NCBI GenBank assembly: GCA_963773035.1
Contig: CAVYZX010000017.1
Location: 62,001-126,000, forward strand
Direction of reading: 5' to 3'
Length of the DNA: 64,000 bases
Origin: CAVRXZ01 sp963773035
GTDB lineage: Bacteria; Acidobacteriota; Vicinamibacteria; Vicinamibacterales; CAVVIG01
The stretch's first letter is position 1. Each line of letters starts with the position of its first letter. The notes under the pieces are model-generated. The model was not told where the DNA came from. It worked only from the letters and a program-made list of their open reading frames with translations, and did not search any database. Positions 36,659-44,296 of this stretch are shown here, piece after piece. A program made the translations under genes and the position numbers.

Positions 36659-38002
36659 ATGTTTTCAACGTCCGACACCATTGTGGCCATCGCGACACCG
36701 CCGGGACGGGGCGGAATTGGAGTCGTTCGGCTGAGCGGGCCGGATGCCCGGCGGATCAGCCGTTGCCTCATCACCCACGACCGCGACCTCGAGCCGCGCC
36801 ACGCAACATTTACCAGGGCTCGACTGCAGGGAGACACGATCGATCAGATCCTCGTGACGTACTTTCCTGGACCGCGCTCCTATACCGGCGACGATGTGGT
36901 GGAGCTCAGCGCGCATGGCAGCCCCGTCGTCCTTCGCGCAATCGTTGCAGCGGCGATGTCTTCAGGGGCCCGGCTCGCGGAGCCGGGTGAATTCACGCTG
37001 CGCGCCTTCTTGAACGGAAGAATCAACCTACCCCAGGCGGAAGCCGTCGCAGATCTGGTCGATGCCGTGACGCCCCTGCAGGCGCGTGCTGCATTCGATC
37101 AGCTTCAAGGCACGTTGACACAGACAATTGGTGCGATCGCTGAAAGTCTGTTCGATTTGATCGCTAGGCTGGAGGCTTCGGTCGATTTTCCGGAGGAAGG
37201 CTATCACTTCGTCAATCCGACTGAGTTGGCGGGTGCAATCGACGCGCTCCTGGAACGCGTCGCCGCTCTCGTCGAGCAAGCCGACCGAGGCCGACTGGTC
37301 CGAGAGGGTTTCCAAGTCACGATCGTGGGAAAGCCAAATGTCGGGAAATCGAGCCTCTTCAATGCGCTGCTCGGTGCATCGCGTGCGATCGTGACGGACG
37401 TTCCAGGCACCACGCGCGACCTTCTCACCGAGGTCGTCGAGCTCGATGGCCTCCGGGTGACGATGGTCGACTCCGCCGGTCTTCGTCCTACGTCTGATGC
37501 GATTGAGCAAGAAGGCGTGCTGCGGGCCCGGCATGCTCAGACTGTTTCAGACTTGCTCCTTGTCGTTCTCGACGGAGCGAACCCGCTCGACGAGGCCGAT
37601 CGGCAGATTCTCGAAGAGACTGCTCGCGCTCGACGGGTGCTCGTTTCAAACAAAGCGGATCTCGAGCGTCGATGGATGGAACCGGCCGCCCTCGCGGTAT
37701 CCGCGACGACGCTCGCCGGAATCGACGACTTGCGCCGGCAACTCATCGAGGCGCTCGACGCCGAGTCGTTTCGTGAAAGACCCGAAATCACAAACGTGAG
37801 ACATGCGGACCTCGTGCGGTTGGCGCAAACCGCGCTCGTTCGGGCGCGCTCGGCCGCCCTTTCAAAAAACGGTTCGCTTTCCGAGGAATTCGTGCTGGCC
37901 GATCTACAGGACGCCCGTCGCGCCTTCGAAGAGATCTCCGGCCGCCGAACAACCGAGGACGTACTCGCGCATATCTTTTCGCGCTTCTGCATCGGAAAGT
38001 AG
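36659..38002 (+). CDS. mnmE: tRNA uridine-5-carboxymethylaminomethyl modification GTPase MnmE
   Basis: With MnmG it installs cmnm5U at the tRNA wobble uridine. 447 residues from ATG 36659 (MFSTSDTIVAIATPPGRGG); a GTG at 36650 adds three residues. The N-terminal folate-binding domain has GVVRLSGPDA and SYTGDDVVELSAHG. The G domain is inserted in the helical domain: G1 GKPNVGKSSLFNAL near residue 224, G2/G3 PGTTRD and DSAGLR, NKAD at G4. The C-terminal FCIGK carries the essential Cys. mnmG follows after 20 bases. Confidence 0.97.
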   Translation: MFSTSDTIVAIATPPGRGGIGVVRLSGPDARRISRCLITHDRDLEPRHATFTRARLQGDTIDQILVTYFPGPRSYTGDDVVELSAHGSPVVLRAIVAAAMSSGARLAEPGEFTLRAFLNGRINLPQAEAVADLVDAVTPLQARAAFDQLQGTLTQTIGAIAESLFDLIARLEASVDFPEEGYHFVNPTELAGAIDALLERVAALVEQADRGRLVREGFQVTIVGKPNVGKSSLFNALLGASRAIVTDVPGTTRDLLTEVVELDGLRVTMVDSAGLRPTSDAIEQEGVLRARHAQTVSDLLLVVLDGANPLDEADRQILEETARARRVLVSNKADLERRWMEPAALAVSATTLAGIDDLRRQLIEALDAESFRERPEITNVRHADLVRLAQTALVRARSAALSKNGSLSEEFVLADLQDARRAFEEISGRRTTEDVLAHIFSRFCIGK

Positions 38003-38022
38003 AACGCTCTGCCTGCGCATTC

Positions 38023-39873
38023 ATGAAGGATTTCTTCGACGTGATCGTCGTCGGTGCCGGCCACGCCGGTGCCGAAGCCGCTTATGCCGCAGCACGATTG
38101 GGCGTGCGTGTCGCAATTTGCACGCTGTCGCGCGACACGGTCGCCCAGATGCCCTGCAACCCCGCGATCGGCGGAACCGCCAAGGGCCATCTTGTTCGTG
38201 AGATCGACGCGTTGGGTGGTCTGATGGGCCTTGCGATCGATGCAACGGGAGTTCAATTCAAGTTGCTCAATCGGAGTCGCGGACCGGCGGTTTGGTCGCC
38301 GCGTGCGCAGGCCGACAAGAAGCGGTACGGAGAATGGGTCAGGAACGCGCTCGAGGCCCAGTCCAACATCGAATGGCTGATTGGAAAGGCCGGGCGGATT
38401 CTCACGTCCGGGAAGCGAGTTGTCGGCGTCGCCATGGAAGAAGGCGACGAATACGCGTGCGGGTCTTTGGTGGTGACGACCGGGACGTTCCTGAACGGCT
38501 TGATTCACGTCGGAGATGAACAACGTCCCGCCGGCCGGTTCGGCGAGCCGCCTTCATGTGATCTCGCCGAATCGCTAAAGTCGTTCGGCTTCGAGTGGGG
38601 CCGCCTCAAAACCGGTACTCCGCCGCGGCTCGATCGAGAGAGCATCGACTTTGAACAAGGGATCGAGCGAGGCGCGTTCACCCGCGAGCAGGGCGATGTT
38701 CCGCCAGTCCCGTTTTCGTTTCTGACCGGTTTGATTACCCGGTCCCAAATCGATTGCTATCTGCTCCACACCACTGACCGGGTCCACGACATCGTCCGGA
38801 AAAACATCGCGCGCTCTCCCCTCTTCAACGGCCAAATCCAAGGCATCGGGCCGAGATACTGTCCTTCGCTCGAAGACAAGATCGTGAGATTTCCCGAGAG
38901 GGAACGGCATCAGATCTTCTTGGAGCCCGAAGGCGAGGAGGCACGCGAGATTTACGTGAATGGTTTCTCGATGAGTTTGCCGCGGGATGTGCAGGCCGAC
39001 CTGGTGCACGCGCTGCCGGGCCTTGAAGAGGCCGTGCTTCTGCGACCGGGTTATGCGGTGGAGTACGACTTCATTCAGCCGACGGAGCTCACGCGCCATC
39101 TCGAGACGAAAAGAGTTCAGGGGTTGTTTCTTGCGGGTCAGATCAACGGCACGTCCGGCTACGAGGAAGCGGCCGCCCAGGGGATCATCGCGGGTGTTAA
39201 CGCGGCTCGAACGCCTCGGCGCTTGCCGGGATTGGAGCTACGCCGCGACGAGGCGTACATTGGTATTCTGGTAGACGACCTAATCACGAAGGGCTGCCTG
39301 GAACCGTACCGCATGTTCACTTCGCGGGCCGAGCATCGACTGCTCTTGCGCATCGACAACGCCGATCTGAGGCTCACTCCGAGAGGTCGCGAGCTCGGGC
39401 TCGTCGATGACGATCGCTGGTCGGTCTTCGCCGCGCGAAGCGATCGATTCCGTCGAAACCTGCGTGCGCTCGAATCGACGCTCGTACGCACGGCGAGTGG
39501 CGCCCGAGTGCCAGCGGACCATCTGCTGAGACAGCCCGAGATTCGTCTCGAGTCGCTGGCTGCCGACGGCGCCGTTCACCTCGCAATTTCAGAGACGAAC
39601 CCATCAATGGACTTGATGAGCGCCGAGACCGCAGTCAAATACGCAGGATACTTGCGCCGTCAGGAGCAGGAGATCGAGCACGCCAGGCGGAACGAGCGTC
39701 GTAGAATCCCGCCCGACTTCTCCTATACCGGCATTCCCGGGTTGACGCGAGAGGTTGTTCATCGGCTGACTCAAGTCCGGCCGGACACATTGGGCCAGGC
39801 CATGAGGATTCCAGGGGTTACGCCGGCGGCGGTTGCCGTTCTTTCCAGCCACCTTTCTCGGTCTTCAAGGTGA
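38023..39873 (+). CDS. mnmG: tRNA uridine-5-carboxymethylaminomethyl modification enzyme MnmG
   Basis: FAD-dependent partner of MnmE (formerly GidA). 616 residues. The Rossmann FAD motif is at residues 7-18 (VVGAGHAGAEAA), then the invariant MPCNPAIGGTAKGHLVREID and the Cys-containing active-site region. LKTGTPPRLD, GYEEAAAQGIIAG and TSRAEHRLLLR are all conserved blocks of MnmG. The C terminus binds MnmE. It overlaps rsmG by four bases (GTGA), a typical coupled pair. Confidence 0.97.
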   Translation: MKDFFDVIVVGAGHAGAEAAYAAARLGVRVAICTLSRDTVAQMPCNPAIGGTAKGHLVREIDALGGLMGLAIDATGVQFKLLNRSRGPAVWSPRAQADKKRYGEWVRNALEAQSNIEWLIGKAGRILTSGKRVVGVAMEEGDEYACGSLVVTTGTFLNGLIHVGDEQRPAGRFGEPPSCDLAESLKSFGFEWGRLKTGTPPRLDRESIDFEQGIERGAFTREQGDVPPVPFSFLTGLITRSQIDCYLLHTTDRVHDIVRKNIARSPLFNGQIQGIGPRYCPSLEDKIVRFPERERHQIFLEPEGEEAREIYVNGFSMSLPRDVQADLVHALPGLEEAVLLRPGYAVEYDFIQPTELTRHLETKRVQGLFLAGQINGTSGYEEAAAQGIIAGVNAARTPRRLPGLELRRDEAYIGILVDDLITKGCLEPYRMFTSRAEHRLLLRIDNADLRLTPRGRELGLVDDDRWSVFAARSDRFRRNLRALESTLVRTASGARVPADHLLRQPEIRLESLAADGAVHLAISETNPSMDLMSAETAVKYAGYLRRQEQEIEHARRNERRRIPPDFSYTGIPGLTREVVHRLTQVRPDTLGQAMRIPGVTPAAVAVLSSHLSRSSR

Positions 39874-40493
39874 GCGTCGAGGAGTTGCGACGGCGCTTGA
39901 TCGACCGTTCGGTCCCGTTGAACGTCACGCTCGCCACCCCGCAAGTCGATCAACTGCAGATCTACTTTGAGCTCCTCGTGCGGTGGAATCGCCGCATCAA
40001 CCTGACTGCCCTGCCCCTGGAACCATTAGGCGACGAGACTCTCGACCGGCTGTTCATCGAGCCGTTGTTGGCCGCCCGCCATGTGCAGGCTTCTCCGTTG
40101 ACGTGGTTCGATCTCGGCTCAGGTGGCGGATCACCGGCGGTGCCCCTGCGAGTTCTCCGTCCGGAGGCCCGGCTGACAATGGTTGAGGCTCGAGCCAAGA
40201 AGGCCGCATTCCTTCGAGAAGTTGCTCGTGAGCTCAACCTGGCGAACGTCAACGTCGTCAACCTGCGGCTCGAAGACTGGTCGCCAATTCTCCATTCCGC
40301 TCAACTCGTTACGACGCGGGCGCTACGGATTGATGCCGAACTCCTGTCACTCGTCCGGCAGTTCATGAGTACCGATGGTCAGTTGTTTCTCTTCGGGACT
40401 GCTCCAGCGTCGGTCTTGACTGACACGTTTCAAGAAGCCAGAAGGGTCGCGCTCGTCCCTGGACTCTCCAGTCTCACCATTTGCTTGCCCTGA
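39870..40493 (+). CDS. rsmG: 16S rRNA (guanine-527-N7)-methyltransferase
   Basis: RsmG (GidB) methylates G527 in the 530 loop of 16S rRNA using SAM. 207 residues from GTG 39870, overlapping the mnmG stop. FELLVRWNRRINLTAL is the conserved N-terminal motif and WFDLGSGGGSPAVPLRVL is the SAM-binding loop. LVEARAKKAAFLREVARELN matches the family's E-x-R-x-K-K pattern apart from Met for Leu. Loss of this enzyme gives low-level streptomycin resistance in other bacteria. A 227-base spacer with parS follows. Confidence 0.95.
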   Translation: MSVEELRRRLIDRSVPLNVTLATPQVDQLQIYFELLVRWNRRINLTALPLEPLGDETLDRLFIEPLLAARHVQASPLTWFDLGSGGGSPAVPLRVLRPEARLTMVEARAKKAAFLREVARELNLANVNVVNLRLEDWSPILHSAQLVTTRALRIDAELLSLVRQFMSTDGQLFLFGTAPASVLTDTFQEARRVALVPGLSSLTICLP

Positions 40494-40523
40494 CCTCTGC
40501 TGAGCTTTCCAGTAAGTCGGTGG

Positions 40524-40539
40524 TGTTCCACGTGGAACG
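40524..40539. promoter_or_regulatory. parS centromere site
   Basis: TGTTCCACGTGGAACG contains a perfect 14-base palindrome, GTTCCACGTGGAAC, matching the widely conserved parS consensus TGTTNCACGTGNAACA except for the last base. ParB, encoded about 1 kb downstream, binds such sites and spreads to form the partition complex. Its position between rsmG and parA, ~7 kb from dnaA, is typical. Confidence 0.92.
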
Positions 40540-40657
40540 TGAGGTCCCTAGCTTTCGCACTCCACCACCAATATCTGAATTTCACTGATTAGGCATTGAC
40601 GCCCACTCAGGCTGTCTCGTATTCTCCTCACCGGCGCAGTTGGTTGCTGCTTGAACT

Positions 40658-40715
40658 ACTGATTTTGGTAATTGACCAAATACAGGTCCTACAAGATAAG
40701 CCAAGCAAAATCAGT
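40658..40715 (+). repeat. long inverted repeat just upstream of parA
   Basis: ACTGATTTTG at 40658-40667 and CAAAATCAGT at 40706-40715 are perfect 10-base inverted arms 38 bases apart. An inner imperfect palindrome, TTGGT-AATTG-ACCAA, occupies 40665-40679. The 3' arm ends five bases before the parA ATG. The stretch is much more AT-rich than its flanks, and no ribosome-binding sequence is visible. It may be an operator for parA autoregulation or an mRNA structure affecting initiation. Confidence 0.55.
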
Positions 40716-40720
40716 TATTT

Positions 40721-41509
40721 ATGGCAAGGATCGTAGCAGTCGCCAATCAGAAGGGCGGGGTCGGCAAGACCACGACGACGATCAACCTGGCTGCATCGCT
40801 CGCCCTTTCTGACAAGCGCGTGCTCGTCGTTGATGTGGACCCCCAAGGCAACCTCACGAGCGGCGTGGGACAAAAGGGAAAGAGCACGCCGGGCGCCACA
40901 ATCTACGAAGCGCTGACGGCAACCGACCCGATCAATGACATTGCGACGTACCTCATTGCGACGAGCGTTGCCGGCATGAGTCTCCTCCCGGCCGACAGCA
41001 ACTTGACCGGCGCCGAGATCGAGCTCGTCGCGTTTCCAGAGCGGGAGGGCCGCCTTCGGACGGTGTTGACGCCACTGCGAGAAGCCTTCGACTACATTTT
41101 CATCGATTGCCCTCCGTCACTCGGCCTGCTGACGCTGAACGCGCTGGTTGCGGCCGATGCGGTACTGATCCCCCTGCACTGCGAATATTTCGCGCTGGAG
41201 GGACTCGCCGATCTCATCGGCACCCTCCGTCGTGTGCGAGCGGCTCTGAACCCGGACCTCCAGATCGAAGGCGTGTTGCTCACGATGTTCGACGATCGCA
41301 CGAATCTCGGTCAGCAGGTTGCGACCGACGTGCGTCAGTTTTTCAAAGAGAAGGTCTTCCAGACGGTGATTCCGCGAAACGTCCGACTTGGCGAAGCGCC
41401 AAGTCACGGTATGCCGGTCATCCTGTACGACGTGAAGTCGCGCGGCGCCGCCGCGTACCTTGCGCTTGCACGCGAAGTCCTGCAGCGCTCCGACGCACCG
41501 GCCGCGTGA
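40721..41509 (+). CDS. parA: chromosome partitioning ATPase ParA (Soj)
   Basis: A 262-residue deviant Walker-type ATPase that binds DNA non-specifically as an ATP dimer and moves ParB-parS complexes. NQKGGVGKTTTTINLAAS near residues 9-26 is the deviant Walker A with its signature Lys; VDVDPQGNLTSGVG and IFIDCPPSLGLLTLNAL are Walker A' and B. It is a small chromosomal type without the plasmid N-terminal HTH. parB follows, with its ATG 58 bases after the parA stop. Initiation is odd: no clear Shine-Dalgarno sequence, and an inverted repeat abuts the ATG. Confidence 0.96.
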   Translation: MARIVAVANQKGGVGKTTTTINLAASLALSDKRVLVVDVDPQGNLTSGVGQKGKSTPGATIYEALTATDPINDIATYLIATSVAGMSLLPADSNLTGAEIELVAFPEREGRLRTVLTPLREAFDYIFIDCPPSLGLLTLNALVAADAVLIPLHCEYFALEGLADLIGTLRRVRAALNPDLQIEGVLLTMFDDRTNLGQQVATDVRQFFKEKVFQTVIPRNVRLGEAPSHGMPVILYDVKSRGAAAYLALAREVLQRSDAPAA

Positions 41510-41567
41510 GCATCAATGTATCCGCGAACGTTCAATAACACCGCGAAACAATCGTCTCGGTGATGCC

Positions 41568-42425
41568 ATGGAAAAACGTCCTGCTCTCGGCAAAGGACTG
41601 AGCGCGCTGATTCCGGATGCGCCAGAGCCCCGTACGGCGCCCGCCGACGTTGACATCGATCGCCTGGTGCCGAACACCTTCCAGCCACGTACCAACGTCG
41701 ACGATGCACGACTCGACGAGCTGACCCAGTCCATCAAGTCGAACGGCGTCATCCAACCGATTGTCGTGAGGAAAGTTGGCGATCGGTTTCAGATCATTGC
41801 CGGTGAGCGTCGGTGGCGTGCTGCGCTCAAAGCCGGTCTTTCGCGAGTTCCGATCGTCGTGCGAGAGGTGGCGGCGGGACAGGAGCGATCGCTCCTGGAG
41901 ATGGCGTTGATCGAAAACATTCAGCGAGAGGATCTCAATCCAATCGAGGAGGCGCTCGCATACAGGCGTCTTTCCGACGAGTTCCAGTTGAGGCAGGAAG
42001 ACATCGCGGCGGCGGTGGGGAAGGACCGTGCGACGATCGCGAATCATCTGCGGTTGTTGAAGCTGTCCGACGAAGTTCGCGCAGAAGTCGCGTCGGGTCG
42101 GCTCTCGATGGGCCACGCCCGCGCCCTGGTCGCCCTTCCGGTCGAAGCCGATCAACGGCGCCTGTCTCGCGAGATCATTGCGCGCAACCTTTCCGTCCGC
42201 GAGACCGAATCCATGGTGAAACGACTCGCGGAGGCGGGGAAGCCGCCCGCGACAACGGCACCGAAGCCCGTAGACGTTCACACCCAGGCTGCGGAAGAGC
42301 GCCTGCGCTTCGCTCTAGGTACGCCCGTGCGGATCGTCCGAAGAGGATCTCGAGGACGAATCGAAATCGACTTCAATTCCGAGGACGAGCTCATTCGGAT
42401 CTTCGAGCAACTCACGAACCGGTGA
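41568..42425 (+). CDS. parB: chromosome partitioning protein ParB (Spo0J)
   Basis: CTPase clamp and parS-binding protein. 285 residues from ATG 41568 (MEKRPALGKGLSALIPD), the conserved ParB start; the open frame to 41460 overlaps parA. The N-terminal catalytic domain has GERRWRAALKAGL near residue 79 and ENIQREDLNPIEEALAY. The HTH that reads parS lies around 130-190 (AVGKDRATIANHLRLLKL, then LSMGHARALVAL). The C-terminal ~45 residues (TPVRIVRRGSRGRIEIDF) are the dimerisation domain. The parS in the same spacer cluster is its probable target. Confidence 0.96.
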   Translation: MEKRPALGKGLSALIPDAPEPRTAPADVDIDRLVPNTFQPRTNVDDARLDELTQSIKSNGVIQPIVVRKVGDRFQIIAGERRWRAALKAGLSRVPIVVREVAAGQERSLLEMALIENIQREDLNPIEEALAYRRLSDEFQLRQEDIAAAVGKDRATIANHLRLLKLSDEVRAEVASGRLSMGHARALVALPVEADQRRLSREIIARNLSVRETESMVKRLAEAGKPPATTAPKPVDVHTQAAEERLRFALGTPVRIVRRGSRGRIEIDFNSEDELIRIFEQLTNR

Positions 42426-42435
42426 CCTAATCTAA

Positions 42436-42490
42436 CAGGCTGCTGAAAAAGCCAGCAACCTGAAGTCGGAAGGAAGAAGTCGGAAGGAAG
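42436..42490 (+). repeat. hairpin and 14-base direct repeat between parB and selD
   Basis: Ten bases after parB, CAGGCTGCTG and CAGCAACCTG (42436-42462) form a 10-base stem with one mismatch and a 7-base A-rich loop; no T-run follows, so it is not a classical terminator. It is directly followed by two exact copies of AAGTCGGAAGGAAG (42463-42476 and 42477-42490). The second copy runs into the purine-rich ribosome site of selD. Confidence 0.6.
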
Positions 42491-42502
42491 AAGAAGGTGA
42501 AA

Positions 42503-43549
42503 ATGGCCAAGCGTTTGACGCAAATGGTCGCCTGCGCCGGTTGAGCGAGCAAACTCGCCGCCGGCGAGCTCGCTCAGGTGTTGAGCGCCATCCCACGACA
42601 AACCGATCCGAGGGTCCTGGTGGATTTCCGGACCTCTGACGATGCGGGTGTGTTCGTGTGGGACGGTGGGTCAGCGCTGGTGCAGACAGTCGATTTTTTC
42701 ACGCCCATCGTCGACGACCCATACACGTACGGGCAGATCGCGGCCGCAAACGCTGTCAGCGATGTGTACGCGATGGGCGGTCGCCCCTTGACGGCTCTGG
42801 CCATTAGCGCGTTTCCGAAAGACACACTCGACTACGCCACGCTGCGCCAAATCTTTCTTGGCGGGTTCGATAAGTTGCGCGAAGCGGGCGTGGTTCTGCT
42901 TGGCGGTCATACCGTGCAGGATCCGGAGATCAAGTTTGGATACGCGGTTACGGGTGCCGCCGATCCGGCGCGGATTCTTACAAACGCCGGCGCAGAACCA
43001 GGTGACGCGCTCTTTCTGACCAAGCCGATTGGGACAGGCATCGTCGGGACAGCGATCAAGTTTGACCGCGTACCGGCTGCAGTCGCCGACCAAGCTGTGC
43101 GTTCGATGCAAACGTTGAATCGGGCCGCTTCCGAGGCCCTGCAGGACATGCCTGCCGGCGTGGTGCACGCCTGTACCGACGTTACGGGGTTCGGCCTTAT
43201 CGGGCATGCCGCGGAAATGGCGATGGCGAGCAACGTGGCCCTGGTGGTGGAAGCTGCTCATGTGCCGCGGTTTGAAGGTGTGCTGCCCCTGGTCGCGCAA
43301 AATCGCTCCGGAGGGCTTGCTTCCAATCGCGAGCATTTTGGGGAAATGACCGATGTCGAGTCGTCAGTCGCCGTGGAGTTGCTGGATCTCCTTTTCGATC
43401 CACAAACCTCTGGCGGTCTGTTGGTTGCGGTGGCGAGAGACTCGGTTGATCGGATAAGCGCCGCCTTCGACGCTGTTGGCGTATCGGCAGCGAAAATCGG
43501 CGAAGTACGTTCGTCGGCTGGGGCTGCCCGGGTTGTTGTTCGAGCGTGA
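42503..43549 (+). CDS. selD: selenide, water dikinase (selenophosphate synthetase), selenocysteine-containing
   Basis: Makes selenophosphate from selenide and ATP, the selenium donor for selenocysteine tRNA. Reading TGA at 42542-42544 as selenocysteine gives 348 residues starting MAKRLTQMVACAG-U-ASKL. This is the family's active-site loop, with Sec at position 14 followed by the conserved Lys17. AAGGTGA just before the ATG at 42503 is a good ribosome site. The rest is a full SelD: TSDDAGVFVWDGG, VDFFTPIVDDPYTYGQIAAA, NAVSDVYAMGGRPLTA, GGHTVQDPEIKFG, TDVTGFGLIGHAAEM and FDPQTSGGLL. A stop-limited caller would begin at GTG 42578 and lose the catalytic residue. A hairpin starts at the TGA. SelA, SelB and tRNA-Sec are not in this window. 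Confidence 0.93.
42542..42576 (+). promoter_or_regulatory. SECIS-like hairpin for selenocysteine insertion in selD
   Basis: Beginning at the TGA itself, TGAGCGAG (42542-42549) pairs perfectly with CTCGCTCA (42569-42576). Inside, after a CAAA bulge, CTCGCC (42554-42559) pairs with GGCGAG (42563-42568) around a GCC loop (or five pairs around CGCCG). A hairpin immediately 3' of UGA inside the coding region is the bacterial SECIS layout recognised by SelB. The loop lacks the GG(U) of the E. coli fdhF element, but bacterial SECIS loops vary. Confidence 0.8.
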
Positions 43550-43747
43550 GAATGGTATAAATCGGTGCTTGTCTCGCGCCGGCGCGTCCGAGCGTAGGGC
43601 GCTGCCCGCGCTTCTGGCCACGACTACAAGCTTGTCGTAAGAGCTTCCACTGAAAGAAACCGAAAGCGTAGGTCGGGCTCAGGGGTAGGGTTGTCCGGCT
43701 GCTTGTGAAACTCGGCGCAAGCGCGACACGTCACAAGAAGCAGACGC

Positions 43748-44293
43748 ATGACGAGTAGAAGCGCGGCCATCCGTTACGCCCGAGCGCTCTTTGACGTTGC
43801 CGTCAAAGAACAAGGAGACCTGGCCCTTATCGAGGAGCAGCTGGCCGCTTTCTCCGACCTGTTCAAACAGCATCCGACATTCGCGCGGGTGATGCTCAAT
43901 CCGGCGGTCCCGGTCCCGCGCAAGCGCGCCGCCGTGGCGGAGCTCACTGCGCGGTTGGGTCTCACGCCGGTTCTCGCCAAGTTGCTGACGCTTCTCGCCG
44001 AGCGCGACAGACTGGCCCTGCTTCCGGATCTCCTGGCCAGCTATCGCGAGCGAGTGCTCGATTATCGGCATGTCGTTCGGGCCGAGGTCACGACGACCGA
44101 GCCGCTGGCGGCCCAGCAAACAGACGCGATTGGCCGCCGTTTGAAAGAGGTCACCGGGAGGACGGTGACCGTCGTGCAGCGCGTCGATCCTGCCATCCTG
44201 GGGGGAGTCGTCACGCGCATCGGCAGCATGGTGTACGACGGGAGCATCGCGCGGCAGCTGGAGAAAATCAGAAGCAGACTGGTTGAGGGTTAA
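43748..44293 (+). CDS. atpH: F1F0 ATP synthase subunit delta
   Basis: 181 residues, the stator subunit joining F1 to the b stalk. The N terminus AAIRYARALFDVAVKEQGDL is the delta/OSCP signature, followed by FKQHPTFARVMLNPAVP and the C-terminal VDPAILGGVVTRIGSMVYDG, also signature. It opens the F1 run: atpA starts four bases after its stop. No atpB, atpE or atpF lies upstream. The 198 bases between selD and this gene hold no recognisable gene, so the membrane F0 genes are elsewhere on the chromosome. Confidence 0.95.
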   Translation: MTSRSAAIRYARALFDVAVKEQGDLALIEEQLAAFSDLFKQHPTFARVMLNPAVPVPRKRAAVAELTARLGLTPVLAKLLTLLAERDRLALLPDLLASYRERVLDYRHVVRAEVTTTEPLAAQQTDAIGRRLKEVTGRTVTVVQRVDPAILGGVVTRIGSMVYDGSIARQLEKIRSRLVEG

Positions 44294-44296
44294 GGG

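Noticed and set aside
35485..36837. Long minus-strand open frame opposite yidC and jag
   Set aside because: It mirrors well-identified genes on the plus strand, is rich in Arg/His/Gly as expected of antisense reading in GC-rich DNA, and shows no domain.
42578..43549. selD starting at GTG 42578
   Set aside because: This start omits the active-site loop, whereas the TGA-containing extension has a ribosome site, the conserved loop and a hairpin.
43550..43747. Possible atpF or tRNA gene between selD and atpH
   Set aside because: No b-subunit-like frame or tRNA T-arm consensus is visible.
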